Assembly: GCF_000955955.1 (NCBI RefSeq)
Contig: NZ_JYJG01000086.1
Location: forward strand, 5,597 to 69,596
Source of the DNA: Lentzea aerocolonigenes
GTDB lineage: Bacteria; Actinomycetota; Actinomycetes; Mycobacteriales; Pseudonocardiaceae
DNA: 64,000 nt
Direction: 5' to 3'
Made by a program: the position numbers and the translations under genes
Part shown: piece after piece, positions 41,594-50,400 of the stretch
Layout: every line of letters starts with the position of its first letter
Position numbering within the stretch: position 1 is the stretch's first letter
Notes under the pieces: model-generated
Database searches by the model: none
What the model saw: the letters and a program-made list of their open reading frames with translations, nothing else
Told to the model about the DNA's origin: nothing

Positions 41594-42808
41594 GTGGGTG
41601 GCTTCTCGCTCGAACTGAACGAAGACCAGACCGACCTGCGCGACTGGGTGCACGGTTTCGCTCGCGACGTGATCAGGCCGGCGGCCTCGGAGTGGGACGA
41701 GCGCGAGGAGACGCCGTGGCCGGTGATCCAGGAGGCGGCGAAGATCGGCCTCTACGGCTTCGAGGCCCTCGCGACCTGGTTCGCGGACCCGATCGGGTTG
41801 TCCTTGCCGATCGCGACCGAAGAGCTCTTCTGGGGTGACGCGGGCATCGCGTTGTCGTTGATGGGCACCGGTCTGGCCGTCGCGGGCATCTTCGCCGGCG
41901 GCGAGCCCGAGCAACTGGCCGAGTGGGTGCCGGAGTGCTTCGGCGACGAGTCGGACCCGAAGCTGGCCGCGTTCTGCGCCTCCGAGCCCCAGGCCGGTTC
42001 GGACGTCGGCGGGTACCGGACCCGTGCGCGCTACGACGAGGCCACCGACGAGTGGGTTTTGAACGGCCAGAAGGCCTGGGCGACCAACGGTGGAATCGCG
42101 AACGTGCACGTCGTGACCGCGGTGGTCGATGCTTCCCTGGGTTCCCGCGGGCAGGCCGGGTTCATCGTGCCGCCTGGAACGCCAGGGTTGTCGTCGCCGG
42201 GGAAGATCAAGAAGCACGGCATGCGCGCCTCGCACACCGCCGACGTGTTCCTGGACGACGTGCGGGTGCCCGGACGTTGCGTGCTGGGTGGCCGCGAACG
42301 GCTGGAGGCTCGGCTGGCTCGGGCGCGCGAAGGCTTGAAGGCCGGTGGCCAGGCCGCGATGGCGACGTTCGAGACCACGCGTCCGACCGTGGGCGCGATG
42401 GCCGTGGGTGTCGCACGAGCTGCCTACGACTACGCGCTGGAGTACGCGAAGGACCGCGAGGCGTTCGGGCGCAAGATCATCGAGAACCAGTCCATCGCGT
42501 TCGACCTGGCGAACATGCGGATGGAGATCGACGCGTCGCGGCTGCTGGTGTGGCGGGCTGCCTGGATGGGGCGCAACAACGTGCCGTTCACCGCGGGTGA
42601 GGGTTCGATGTCGAAGCTCAAGGCGTCCGAGGTGTCGGTGTGGGCGACCGAGCGGGCGATCCACATCCTGGGTGGGGCCGGGTACACGCGGGAGCACCCG
42701 GTGGAGCGGATGCACCGGGACGCCAAGATCTTCACCATTTTTGAGGGTACGTCCGAGATTCAGCGGCTTGTGGTGTCCCGCATGATTTCCGGGATGCAGA
42801 TCAAGTGA
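41594..42808 (+). CDS. Acyl-CoA dehydrogenase
   Basis: This 404-residue protein starts at GTG 41594 (GAGAGG upstream) and has the normal short-form length. FAD-binding segments are FCASEPQAGSDVGGYRTRA and WVLNGQKAWATNGG; the catalytic glutamate is in IFEGTSEIQRLVVSRM. YAKDREAFGRKIIENQSIAF is the typical helix. It oxidises acyl-CoA to enoyl-CoA with electrons passing to ETF. Co-transcribed with the SCP2 gene and under the lipid-locus operators, it complements fadE5, perhaps for a different chain length or a sterol side chain. Confidence 0.94.
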   Translation: MGGFSLELNEDQTDLRDWVHGFARDVIRPAASEWDEREETPWPVIQEAAKIGLYGFEALATWFADPIGLSLPIATEELFWGDAGIALSLMGTGLAVAGIFAGGEPEQLAEWVPECFGDESDPKLAAFCASEPQAGSDVGGYRTRARYDEATDEWVLNGQKAWATNGGIANVHVVTAVVDASLGSRGQAGFIVPPGTPGLSSPGKIKKHGMRASHTADVFLDDVRVPGRCVLGGRERLEARLARAREGLKAGGQAAMATFETTRPTVGAMAVGVARAAYDYALEYAKDREAFGRKIIENQSIAFDLANMRMEIDASRLLVWRAAWMGRNNVPFTAGEGSMSKLKASEVSVWATERAIHILGGAGYTREHPVERMHRDAKIFTIFEGTSEIQRLVVSRMISGMQIK

Positions 42809-42818
42809 GCTGAGCGGC

Positions 42819-44045
42819 TCAGGTCGTCCACGTGGCCGTGAGCGTGGCCAGTGGTTCGACCTGAGCCGTGGCAGACGAAATTTTGACGCGCCAGATGCCC
42901 GGCATGGGGGCGGTCACCAGGATCGATTCGATCGGCCCCAGCTCGCCGTCCGTCTGCGGCGGCGGGATGACGTGGCCGGACGGATCGACGAACGTCACGG
43001 TCGCGGAGGCGTCGGCCTTGGTGACGATGATCGACATGGTGTTGGCCGCACGGGGCATCTCGACCGAAAGTTCCAGTTCGCGTCCCGGTGGCTTCTGCTG
43101 AGACGCGCATTGACTGGCGGACGAGGCTTTCGCCGCCGCCTCTATGACGTCAGCCGCGCTCGCCACCACCGTCGCCTTGGGCTGCTGGCCATCCTTGCCG
43201 CACGAGCCCTGGTAGCCGCCGGTGGCGAGTTCGTCGAGCGCGTTCGCGTCCGCGTTGCCGAAGCCGATCGGCCAGATCTGGACACCTTGCGCACGCGCCG
43301 TCCGGGTCATCTCGTCGAGGGCGGCCTGGGCGGCGAACGTGCGTTGCGCGGCAGTCGGTCCCCAGCTCGGGCTCGCTGTGACGTCGAGTTTGCCGTCGGT
43401 GAGCAGGAAGATCAGCCGCGCGCCGCTGCCGACGTCCACGCGGCCGATCTGGTCGAGCGCCGCTCTCAGCGCCGACGCGTGGTCGGTGCCGTCCGCCCCG
43501 GCACCACGCCTTTGCAGCCGGGCGATGCAGGTGGAAATCGCCTCACGCGTGCCGGCATGAGCCAGTGCCGTCATGGGGCACACGATGTCGACCGGGGATG
43601 TACCGGGGTCATCGGCACTGCCGAATCCGATGACCGACACGTACGACTTGTCCGACAGCACGCTGTGGGCGATGACAGATGCGGCCTGACGTTCGCGCTT
43701 CATGTCCTCCTGGGACATGCTCCCGGACTCGTCCACGAGGATCACGACGTTGGTGGCACCGACCTGAACGGGCTCCACCACGTAGTTCGGCAGCGTCGCC
43801 GGGGCCGGGCTCAGGGCCCACGTCCCCAGCAAGAGCACCACGGCGCTCAAAGCGGCTGCGGCCAACGGCCCGAAGAACGCCTTTCGCCTGACCGGAGTGC
43901 TGGTCGCAGGGGTGGCATTGGTCGGCATCGGCACGCCGAGCAGAGCGGCGAGGTACCGGCGCCCGAACGTCGCGCCCTGTATCGGCTGCTCGTCGGGCCG
44001 ACCGGTGAGCTCGTCCCAGTAGCGGGCCCGGAAAGCGGTCTTCAC
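42819..44045 (-). CDS. Membrane-anchored von Willebrand factor A protein
   Basis: This 408-residue protein starts at GTG 44045, which overlaps the TGA of the upstream gene (GTGA). A cytoplasmic stretch (1-55) precedes one membrane helix (PLAAAALSAVVLLLGTWAL), then an extracellular VWA domain (about 95-300) with the metal site VDESGSMSQED (DxSxS), the T in DGTDHASAL and the D in FLLTDGKLDV. A beta-rich C-terminal domain (about 310-408) may be Ig-like. VWA domains bind protein partners through the metal. It is coupled to a small membrane protein, and together they probably form a complex of unknown role. Confidence 0.9.
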   Translation of the reverse strand: MKTAFRARYWDELTGRPDEQPIQGATFGRRYLAALLGVPMPTNATPATSTPVRRKAFFGPLAAAALSAVVLLLGTWALSPAPATLPNYVVEPVQVGATNVVILVDESGSMSQEDMKRERQAASVIAHSVLSDKSYVSVIGFGSADDPGTSPVDIVCPMTALAHAGTREAISTCIARLQRRGAGADGTDHASALRAALDQIGRVDVGSGARLIFLLTDGKLDVTASPSWGPTAAQRTFAAQAALDEMTRTARAQGVQIWPIGFGNADANALDELATGGYQGSCGKDGQQPKATVVASAADVIEAAAKASSASQCASQQKPPGRELELSVEMPRAANTMSIIVTKADASATVTFVDPSGHVIPPPQTDGELGPIESILVTAPMPGIWRVKISSATAQVEPLATLTATWTT

Positions 44046-44434
44046 CTGGTCTCCGCTTCGTCGACCAGGACCGGCGCCGGCACGGCCTTCCGGGAGTCGG
44101 CACCGTGCTGCACCGCTTCCCGCACGGATTTGAAGCTGCCCAGCTGCTTGAGCAACATCGGCCCGGACGCACCGACGGCGATCGTCGCCGCGGCACCGAC
44201 CAGCTGCTCGTGGAACACGAGTCCGGCGAGAGCTCCGAGCAAGATCCTGCTCAGTGCGACGGTGGCCAGCACCGGCAGGTCGACGAACTTGCTCAAGGGC
44301 GGGAGTTCGGCGTCTCCGTTGTCGCGCTTCTGCTGGCGTTCGTCCTGCCATGCGTTGATGCGCGCGAACACGGCGATGGCTTCCACGAGCGCTCCGCCGG
44401 CCGCGCCCAAGGACATCGCTGTGAACGGATCCAT
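44042..44434 (-). CDS. Small membrane protein coupled to VWA protein
   Basis: This 130-residue protein has GGAG seven bases before ATG 44434. An N-terminal hydrophobic glycine-rich segment (AMSLGAAGGALVEAIAVFA), a charged loop (NAWQDERQQKRDNGDAE) and a second hydrophobic segment (ATVALSRILLGALAGLVFHE), perhaps with a third (VGAAATIAVGASG), are seen. The C-terminus is polar. The stop overlaps the VWA start codon, so the two are made together. The family is not recognised. Confidence 0.78.
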   Translation of the reverse strand: MDPFTAMSLGAAGGALVEAIAVFARINAWQDERQQKRDNGDAELPPLSKFVDLPVLATVALSRILLGALAGLVFHEQLVGAAATIAVGASGPMLLKQLGSFKSVREAVQHGADSRKAVPAPVLVDEAETR

Positions 44435-44534
44435 CCGACTCCTGATCCAGTGCGCCGGAGTGATTCAGGCGTCGTGGCTATCGCTGGAGTCGGCTGGTCC
44501 GTATCAGTGAATTCGGTTCTGTCATTCTTTTGGC

Positions 44535-44570
44535 CCAAAAAACCGGGCCGGGGCAGAGCGCCCCGACCCG
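44535..44570 (-). terminator. Rho-independent terminator after the 44578 gene
   Basis: An 11-bp GC stem (44544-44554 with 44560-44570, one mismatch) is followed on the minus strand by TTTTTT. It closes the transcript of the small secreted protein. Confidence 0.88.
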
Positions 44571-44577
44571 TTTCACG

Positions 44578-44973
44578 TCAGCAGGACGCGCCGCTTGCCC
44601 CGGTCAGCGCGTCCTCGTCCACCCACACGGTGGCGACGGCGCGGCTGCACTTGTCGTTCAGGACCCGGCTGAACGTCCAGACGTCCTTCTGGTTGACCTC
44701 GCCCCTGGTGGGCGGGGTGGTGATGCCGTCGGCCCGCAGCGAGATGTCCGCACGGAACGCACCACTGCTCGTGAGACGGACGTGGCCGTACTTGCCGCCG
44801 CAACCCTGGAACTGCGTGATGGTGGCCATCGTCGAGGTGCCGCGCTTCACGATGGCGGTCGAGCCGATCTGCACGGCGCTCGGGCAGGTCGGCGGGGTCG
44901 GTTCTGCTGCCTGTGCGGTGCCCCCGAGGAGCAGGGCGACGCCGGTCGTGACGATTCCCAGTTTGATCAGCAC
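44578..44973 (-). CDS. Small secreted protein, cysteine-containing
   Basis: This 131-residue protein starts at GTG 44973 with a signal peptide (residues 1-22, ending GGTAQA). The mature part has four cysteines (PTCPSA, FQGCGGKYG, DKCSRA, GASC at the end), consistent with two disulphides, and beta-strand-like segments (HVRLTSSGAFRADISLRA, then TVWVDEDAL). I do not recognise a family. It has its own terminator and is divergent from the nuclease-like gene, 115 bases away. Confidence 0.8.
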   Translation of the reverse strand: MLIKLGIVTTGVALLLGGTAQAAEPTPPTCPSAVQIGSTAIVKRGTSTMATITQFQGCGGKYGHVRLTSSGAFRADISLRADGITTPPTRGEVNQKDVWTFSRVLNDKCSRAVATVWVDEDALTGASGASC

Positions 44974-45087
44974 GAAGCTGAACGTAGGTCGCGTTGGTTA
45001 GCCGACGGTAAATCCGCGAACGCGTGGAGTAACGCCCGGTCCCACTGCTCCGATCAGACGAGTGGATCGGCGTTAGGGGGAATCGAG

Positions 45088-45810
45088 ATGCTCCCGAATG
45101 TGTACCTCATGGCTGCCGCGGTTCTGGCCGGTGCCGCGGGCAGTGCCTACGTCGTGACGGTCGTGGACCGCCAGGAGCCGGCTGTGGCGAGTGTTGTGCG
45201 CGTCGTCGACGGCGAGACGGTCGAGGTGCGCGAGGGTGATCGGGTCACGGCTGTGCGGCTCGTGAACGTCGATGCGCCTGCTGCTGACGAGTGTTTGTAC
45301 GACGAGTCCCGGAAACGGCTGAGCGAGTTGCTGCCGGAGGGGACGCAGGTCGCCATCGCCCGCGAAGGGCAGCTGGTCGGACTGTCCACACGGGACGGTC
45401 TGGTCAACGCGCGGCTCATCGCGGACGGGCTGGCGGTGCCGACGGTGAACGGGACGCGGTTCCTGGAGCAGGTGAAGGCGGCGGACAACGCTGCTGCCGA
45501 GGGCCACAAAGGGCTGCATTCGCCTGAGGTGCCGTGCACGTTGCCCGGGCAGGTCAAGGCGATCACCGAGGCGGCTGCTGCTGTTGAGGCGCAACCGCTC
45601 AAGGCCAGCAAGACCGAGCTGACGGTCGCGGCGGACACGGCCAAGACCGCGATCACGCTCGTGGACCAGCTGGGCAAACCTGGCGGGCTGACGTGGGACG
45701 CGGTGGCGCCGGTGGACCAGACGATGTTGCTGGCGAAGGTCACCAAGGCGGTGCCGACGTTGTACCGCAAGGAAGCCGAGCTGCGAAACGTCGTGAAGGG
45801 ACTGAAGTAG
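45088..45810 (+). CDS. Secreted or membrane-tethered nuclease-like (SNase-fold) protein
   Basis: This 240-residue protein starts at ATG 45088 behind AGGGGG. A hydrophobic N-terminus (MAAAVLAGAAGSAYVVTVV) may be an uncleaved anchor. The next 100 residues follow the thermonuclease fold: VVRVVDGETVEVREGD, then VRLVNVDAPAADECLYDESR and LVNARLIADGLAVP. In active SNases the glutamate after DxP and the arginine in a D-R-x-G-R strand do the chemistry; here these read DAPA and AREGQL. Catalysis is therefore doubtful, and a binding role is possible. The C-terminal 90 residues are helical and of unknown function. Confidence 0.85.
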   Translation: MLPNVYLMAAAVLAGAAGSAYVVTVVDRQEPAVASVVRVVDGETVEVREGDRVTAVRLVNVDAPAADECLYDESRKRLSELLPEGTQVAIAREGQLVGLSTRDGLVNARLIADGLAVPTVNGTRFLEQVKAADNAAAEGHKGLHSPEVPCTLPGQVKAITEAAAAVEAQPLKASKTELTVAADTAKTAITLVDQLGKPGGLTWDAVAPVDQTMLLAKVTKAVPTLYRKEAELRNVVKGLK

Positions 45811-45811
45811 G

Positions 45812-45840
45812 GGCCCGCCGTACCCCTGCACCGGCGGGCC
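45812..45840 (+). terminator. Hairpin after the nuclease-like gene
   Basis: A perfect 9-bp GC stem (45812-45820 with 45832-45840) begins one base after the stop codon. No T run follows. Confidence 0.55.
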
Positions 45841-45898
45841 GCCACGAACATCGCGGTTTGCGGTTATGGGACGGTAAACGTCCTGCTCCCGGAAGCCC

Positions 45899-46225
45899 CT
45901 AGAGCGGCAGCGGCAGGATCGTCCCCACGCGCTTGAGCTCGCGGTGGTGCACGGCGAGCAGCACGGTGTCCTCGGCGCGGCGGAAGTGCAGCACCCGGAA
46001 GCTCTTGTGCGGGCTGTCGTGGTCGGTGATCATCTCGACCCTGCCCTCGGCGGGGCTGAAGACGATCCGCTTGTCCCAGGTGATGCGGGACGGGCCGAAG
46101 TAGAGCTCACCCTCCTGCCAGCGGCCGTTGATGAAGACGTCGCCGTCACCCAGCGTGTGGTCGTCGCCCGTGGGGCCCAGAATCCCCGCGGCGATCCCCC
46201 CGATGACCTCGAACAGAACAGACAC
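45899..46225 (-). CDS. Hypothetical beta-rich protein
   Basis: This 108-residue protein starts at GTG 46225 after GGGGGA. The N-terminus has a short hydrophobic segment (VLFEVIGGIAAGILGPTG), too short to call a signal. The remainder is beta-rich: DVFINGRWQEGELYFG, ITWDKRIVFSPAEGRVEMIT and FRVLHFRRAEDTVLLAVH. This strand pattern resembles small GRAM/PH-like or DUF2550-type proteins, which is only a suggestion. It converges with the nuclease-like gene and follows the MerR gene on the same strand by 66 bases. Confidence 0.72.
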   Translation of the reverse strand: MSVLFEVIGGIAAGILGPTGDDHTLGDGDVFINGRWQEGELYFGPSRITWDKRIVFSPAEGRVEMITDHDSPHKSFRVLHFRRAEDTVLLAVHHRELKRVGTILPLPL

Positions 46226-46291
46226 AACGATCCCCCTTCGTCTCCACGAGAACGAGCTGGGCGCCCAGCTGGTTCCCGCAGGTAGGAAGGT

Positions 46292-47212
46292 TTAGCCGAA
46301 CGGCTGGCCGGCGGCGCGCAGCCAGGCGCGCTCACGGGAGTGGTCCGGCATGGCGGGCCATCCGTTGATCTTCGCGATCAGCACCCAGTACCGCTCGGCA
46401 CGCGGGTCCGCGAAGTCGGAGAACGTGCGCAGCCGCTCGATGACGCGTTCGTCGTTCGGCACACCCAGCGCCTCCGCCCAGTTGGCGTTCACGCGATCGA
46501 CGACCTCGCGAGCAGCGTCGGACTCCGGCGCGATGCCGGCTTCCAGCGCCGCGCGGGCCTGGTCGATCGCGAAGTTGAACGCCGCCATCTGGTTGTCCGC
46601 CGGCGGGCTCATGTCGACGCCATCACGACGCCGTTCCTCGTGCTGCTGGGACATCCGCTTCACCGACGCGCGGAAGTCCGGGTCCTGCACCAGCTTCGCG
46701 AGCTCGACCCACGCCTCCAACTGCTCGGTCGACGGGTCGTCCGGCAGTTCGATCCGCACCGAGCGCATGTGCTGCTCGAACTGCGGATCCAGCTCGTACG
46801 GCCCGAACACCTCCTCGAAGAAGTCGTCGAGGATGCGCTGGCGCTCCTCGTCCGACATCCGCGCCAACTCGTTCATCAGTTCCATCTCCCCTCCCTTGGC
46901 GACCGCGCGCAGGACGGCACGGCGGATCCGCAACGTCCTCATCTGCGCGTCGATCGCGTCTGCATGGGCCCGCGCCACGTCGGTCACCGTCACCTCGCGG
47001 GCGAGAATCCGCCCGGCGGTCGGCAGGTCGACACCCAGATCCCGCAGTGTGCGGACGAGCTTGAGCTTGGCGACCGCCTCACCGTCGTACGTCCGGTAGC
47101 CGCCGACCGTTCTGGATGTGGGCGGGATGAGGCCCTGGTCGGAGTAGAACCGGATCGTTCGGACGGTGAGGCCGGTCATCCTGGCCAGCTCGCCGATCTG
47201 GTAGCGCGTCAC
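46292..47212 (-). CDS. MerR-family transcriptional regulator
   Basis: This 306-residue protein starts at GTG 47212. The N-terminal winged helix is standard: YQIGELARMTGLTVRTIRFY, SDQGLIPPTSRTVGGYRTYD, followed by the dimerisation helix. The C-terminal part is long (about 190 residues, helical, with MNELARMSDEERQRILDDFF), and resembles the larger MerR regulators with a ligand-binding tail rather than metal-binding ones, because no cysteine set is present. A 15-bp palindrome in a TTGACT promoter with the wide spacing typical of MerR promoters lies just upstream. Confidence 0.92.
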   Translation of the reverse strand: MTRYQIGELARMTGLTVRTIRFYSDQGLIPPTSRTVGGYRTYDGEAVAKLKLVRTLRDLGVDLPTAGRILAREVTVTDVARAHADAIDAQMRTLRIRRAVLRAVAKGGEMELMNELARMSDEERQRILDDFFEEVFGPYELDPQFEQHMRSVRIELPDDPSTEQLEAWVELAKLVQDPDFRASVKRMSQQHEERRRDGVDMSPPADNQMAAFNFAIDQARAALEAGIAPESDAAREVVDRVNANWAEALGVPNDERVIERLRTFSDFADPRAERYWVLIAKINGWPAMPDHSRERAWLRAAGQPFG

Positions 47213-47229
47213 GGGGACAACTCTGAACC

Positions 47230-47244
47230 CTCCAGTGACTGGAG
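47230..47244 (-). promoter_or_regulatory. MerR operator in a long-spacer promoter
   Basis: CTCCAGTGACTGGAG is a perfect palindrome around one base. On the minus strand TTGACT (-35-like) lies directly before it and the wide gap to the next element fits the 19-bp MerR spacing. It probably autoregulates the MerR gene. Confidence 0.65.
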
Positions 47245-47256
47245 AGTCAAACCCGA

Positions 47257-48762
47257 TTAACCGATCGAGTTCCAGAACGAGCAGTTGTGCCTGGTCAGGC
47301 CGTTGATCTGGCCGACACGGTCGAGCGAGTACTCCTGCACGTTGCCGCTTGCGTACCGCGCCCAGCCCGCCTTGCCGGTGCGCGCGAACGTCGTCCAGTC
47401 GCGGATCATCGTCGACGCCAGCTGCTGCTGCGCCGGGTTGAGGTCGAACATCGGGATGTCGAAGAAGTAGGCGAGCTCGAACGAGTGCGGGGCGCCGGCC
47501 GGGAAGCTCTCGGAGAAGAGGCCGCTGAACCACCCCATCGGCGCGGTGCGGTCGGCGAACTCGTAGCCGTACGTCGGCGTGTACCGGGAGAGCAGGCGGT
47601 CATCCGCATGCTGGTTGCACGCCCACACGCCGTCAGTCAGCACAGCGCCGTACGCCAGCCTCGCGTTCCCGTACGCGCTCACCGGGTACTCGGCAGCGAT
47701 CTTGGCGGCCTTCTCCTCACCGAACCCCTGCACCAGCAAACCGTTGTAGTCGAACGGTTCCGGCACGGTCGCGGAGGTCAGCCTGCCCTCGTCACGGGTG
47801 TTGCCCCAGATCACCGGGACGCGGTTGAACCGGCCGGACTTCAGCGCGTCGACCGGGTTCACCGGCAGCACGCTGTTACCGGTCACCACCGGGGTCGCGC
47901 CGCGGTCGATGGCCGTGAAAGCCTTGGGAGGCAACGAACGCAGGCACGCGACGTCGTCGCAACCGAGCCGAGCCGAGATGGCCACCGCGTCGGCAGCAGC
48001 CGCATCCTTGGTGATCCACGGGGCACCGGCCGGCTTGTCGTGGATCACGCCGTTGGCGCCCCATGTGATGGAACAGCCTCCGCTCTGCGCGATGGCCTTC
48101 TGGAACAGCCCACGCGACCGTGGCGACGTCACGTGCGCACACACGTCGAACGCGCCGCCGGACTCCCCGAAAACCGTGACGTTGCGCGGATCTCCGCCGA
48201 ACGCTTGAGCGTTGCGCTGCACCCACTTCAGCGCCGCCTGCTGGTCCTCGATGCCGTACGCGCCCGAGTCCGGCAGGTCCGGGTGCCCGAAGAAGCCGAA
48301 GAAACCCAGCCGGAAGTTGATGGTCACGACCACCACGTCGCCCTGCACGGCCAAGCGGTTCGTGCCGAACCCCGCTCCGGACAGATAGCTGTTGCCGCCG
48401 CCGTGGAGGTAGACCATGACCGGCCTGCGCCCGTGCCGCGACGGCGTCGTGACGTTGAGGTACAGGCAGTCCTCGGTTTCGCTCTCCTGGTTGGCGCCGT
48501 TCGACTGGGCGCAGGCCGCGCCGGGTTTGGTGGCGTCGCGGGGCGTCGTCCACGGCGTGACCGGTTGCGGCGAACGCCACCGCAACTCGCCCACGGGCGG
48601 CGCCGCGTACGGAATGCCCTGGTAGAGCTGGTGATCCGCGAGGACGGTGCCGCGCACCGGACCGGCATCGGTCCGTACCAGGCCTGCTTCGGACGCCTGC
48701 GCCACACCCACCGGACTCGCGAGCAGAGCTGCGGCGATCAACAGAGACAGTCGCTTGTTCAT
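47257..48762 (-). CDS. Secreted type B carboxylesterase
   Basis: This 501-residue protein starts at ATG 48762 (an earlier ATG at 48798 is less likely). A signal peptide ends near VAQA (residue 23). The catalytic serine is in TVFGESGGAFDVCAH near residue 190, and NFRLGFFGFFGHPD and SETEDCLYLNVTTPS are hallmark segments of the cholinesterase/carboxylesterase family. The acid residue is probably in GNTRDEGRL, and the His in the SFPAGAPHSFELAYFF region near 410. It hydrolyses esters or amides outside the cell. The following MerR gene has its own promoter. Confidence 0.92.
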   Translation of the reverse strand: MNKRLSLLIAAALLASPVGVAQASEAGLVRTDAGPVRGTVLADHQLYQGIPYAAPPVGELRWRSPQPVTPWTTPRDATKPGAACAQSNGANQESETEDCLYLNVTTPSRHGRRPVMVYLHGGGNSYLSGAGFGTNRLAVQGDVVVVTINFRLGFFGFFGHPDLPDSGAYGIEDQQAALKWVQRNAQAFGGDPRNVTVFGESGGAFDVCAHVTSPRSRGLFQKAIAQSGGCSITWGANGVIHDKPAGAPWITKDAAAADAVAISARLGCDDVACLRSLPPKAFTAIDRGATPVVTGNSVLPVNPVDALKSGRFNRVPVIWGNTRDEGRLTSATVPEPFDYNGLLVQGFGEEKAAKIAAEYPVSAYGNARLAYGAVLTDGVWACNQHADDRLLSRYTPTYGYEFADRTAPMGWFSGLFSESFPAGAPHSFELAYFFDIPMFDLNPAQQQLASTMIRDWTTFARTGKAGWARYASGNVQEYSLDRVGQINGLTRHNCSFWNSIG

Positions 48763-48946
48763 GTAAAGGCGTCGAACGAGAGGGCCGCGAAAAGACATCC
48801 GCCGGCCCTCACATACCGGGCTTGAGATCTTCCGCGCTCTGCGAGACCGGCTTGGAACGCATCGCGAAGCAAGCTCGCCGACAGCACCATCGACTGCGCT
48901 CGTTCACGGCCGGCTTCGAGGCCGTGCGGTTCAGGAACAACACCAC

Positions 48947-48982
48947 GAAAAGCGGTGGGGAGCCCGAAGGACTCCCCACCGC
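48947..48982 (-). terminator. Terminator of the bkd operon
   Basis: A perfect 11-bp stem (48952-48962 with 48972-48982) and 9-base loop lies 16 bases past the bkdC stop, followed on the minus strand by TTTTCGTGGTG. Confidence 0.85.
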
Positions 48983-48997
48983 CATGTCGAGCGAACC

Positions 48998-50386
48998 TCA
49001 GTAGGTCATCGCGATGCCCGGCTCGGCCAGCAGCGCGCCGACGTCGGCCAGGAACTGCGAACCCTGCTGGCCGTCGACCACGCGGTGGTCGAACGACAGG
49101 GCGAGCTGGCAGATCTTGCGGATCTTGATCTCGCCGTCGACCACCCACGGCATGTCGCGGATCGCGCCGAGCGCGAGGATCGCGGACTCACCGGGGTTGA
49201 GGATCGGCGTGCCGGTGTCGACGCCGAAGACGCCGACGTTGGTGATCGTGATCGTGCCGTTCATCATGTCGGCCGGGGAGGTCTTGCCGTCCCTGGCGAC
49301 CGTGGCGAGCTCGTCCAGCGCGACCGCGAGTTCCTTCAGGGACATGCGGTCGGCGTCGCGGACCTTCGGCACCACCAGGCCGCGCGGCGTGGCGGCCGCG
49401 ATGCCCAGGTGGACGTAGTCCTTGTAGACGATCTCGTTCGCCGCGGCGTCCCACGTCGCGTTGACGTCGGGCGTGCGACGGGCCGCGAGGATCACGGCCT
49501 TGGCGCAGAACGCGAGCGGGGTCAGCTTCACGCCGTGGAACTCGCGAGCGTTCTTGAGCTTCGCGCGCAGTTCCATCATCGGCGTGACGTCGACCGTCAG
49601 GAACTCGGTGACGTGCGGTGCGGTGAACGCGCTGTCCACCATCGCCTGCGCGGTCGCCTTGCGGACGCCCTTGATCGGCACCCGGCGTTCACGCGAGCCG
49701 TTGTCCACAAAGGACTGCACAGGGGCGGCAGCCGGTGCGGAGCCGGCGCTTTCGACGTCCTCGCGGGTGATCACGCCGTCGGGGCCGGAGCCCGTCAGCG
49801 CGTACAGGTCGACACCGAGGTCCTTGGCCAGCTTGCGAACCGGCGGCTTGGCCAGCGGCACGTAGCCACCGGGAGCCTGGACCGGAGCCGGAGCCGGAGC
49901 CGCGACAGGCGCAGGAGCCGGCGGAGCCACCACTGCGGCAGGCGTGATCGCGGCAACGGCGGCCTTGGCAACGGCCGGCGCGTCCTTGCGGGCACGGCGC
50001 TTGGCCGCACCGGACTTCGGGCCGTAGCCGACCAGAGTGGCGATGCGCCCGCCCGGCATCTCCTCGCCGATCTTGCCGGACGAGGTGCCGTTCGCTTCCG
50101 CCGCAACCGGAGCCGGAGCAACAGGTGCGGCCGCGCCACCGGGGTCGGTGTCGATCGTGATGATCGGGACGCCGACCTCGACGGTCTGGCCGGGCTCCGC
50201 GAGCAGCTCGGTCACGACGCCGGCCCAGGGGCACGGCAGCTCGACGGCCGCCTTGGCCGTCTCGATCTCGACGATGATCTGGTTGACCGTGACGGTGTCA
50301 CCGGGCTTGACGTGCCAGGTGAGGATCTCGGCCTCGGTCAGCCCCTCAGCCGTGTCAGGCAGGGGGAATTGCTTGTACTGCGGCAT
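48998..50386 (-). CDS. bkdC: Branched-chain 2-oxoacid dehydrogenase E2 (lipoyl acyltransferase)
   Basis: This 462-residue protein starts at ATG 50386; an open frame further upstream belongs to another strand reading. The lipoyl domain (1-80) has the target lysine in IVEIETAKAAVELP, then an Ala/Pro linker, a peripheral-subunit-binding domain (PPVRKLAKDLGVDLYALTGS, about 185-220), and a catalytic domain with SFDHRVVDGQQGSQF (HxxxDG) near the C-terminus. It transfers the acyl group from E1 to CoA. One lipoyl domain is present. It is the last gene of bkdABC, 15 bases after bkdB. Confidence 0.95.
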   Translation of the reverse strand: MPQYKQFPLPDTAEGLTEAEILTWHVKPGDTVTVNQIIVEIETAKAAVELPCPWAGVVTELLAEPGQTVEVGVPIITIDTDPGGAAAPVAPAPVAAEANGTSSGKIGEEMPGGRIATLVGYGPKSGAAKRRARKDAPAVAKAAVAAITPAAVVAPPAPAPVAAPAPAPVQAPGGYVPLAKPPVRKLAKDLGVDLYALTGSGPDGVITREDVESAGSAPAAAPVQSFVDNGSRERRVPIKGVRKATAQAMVDSAFTAPHVTEFLTVDVTPMMELRAKLKNAREFHGVKLTPLAFCAKAVILAARRTPDVNATWDAAANEIVYKDYVHLGIAAATPRGLVVPKVRDADRMSLKELAVALDELATVARDGKTSPADMMNGTITITNVGVFGVDTGTPILNPGESAILALGAIRDMPWVVDGEIKIRKICQLALSFDHRVVDGQQGSQFLADVGALLAEPGIAMTY

Positions 50387-50400
50387 TTCCGTTGTTCCCC

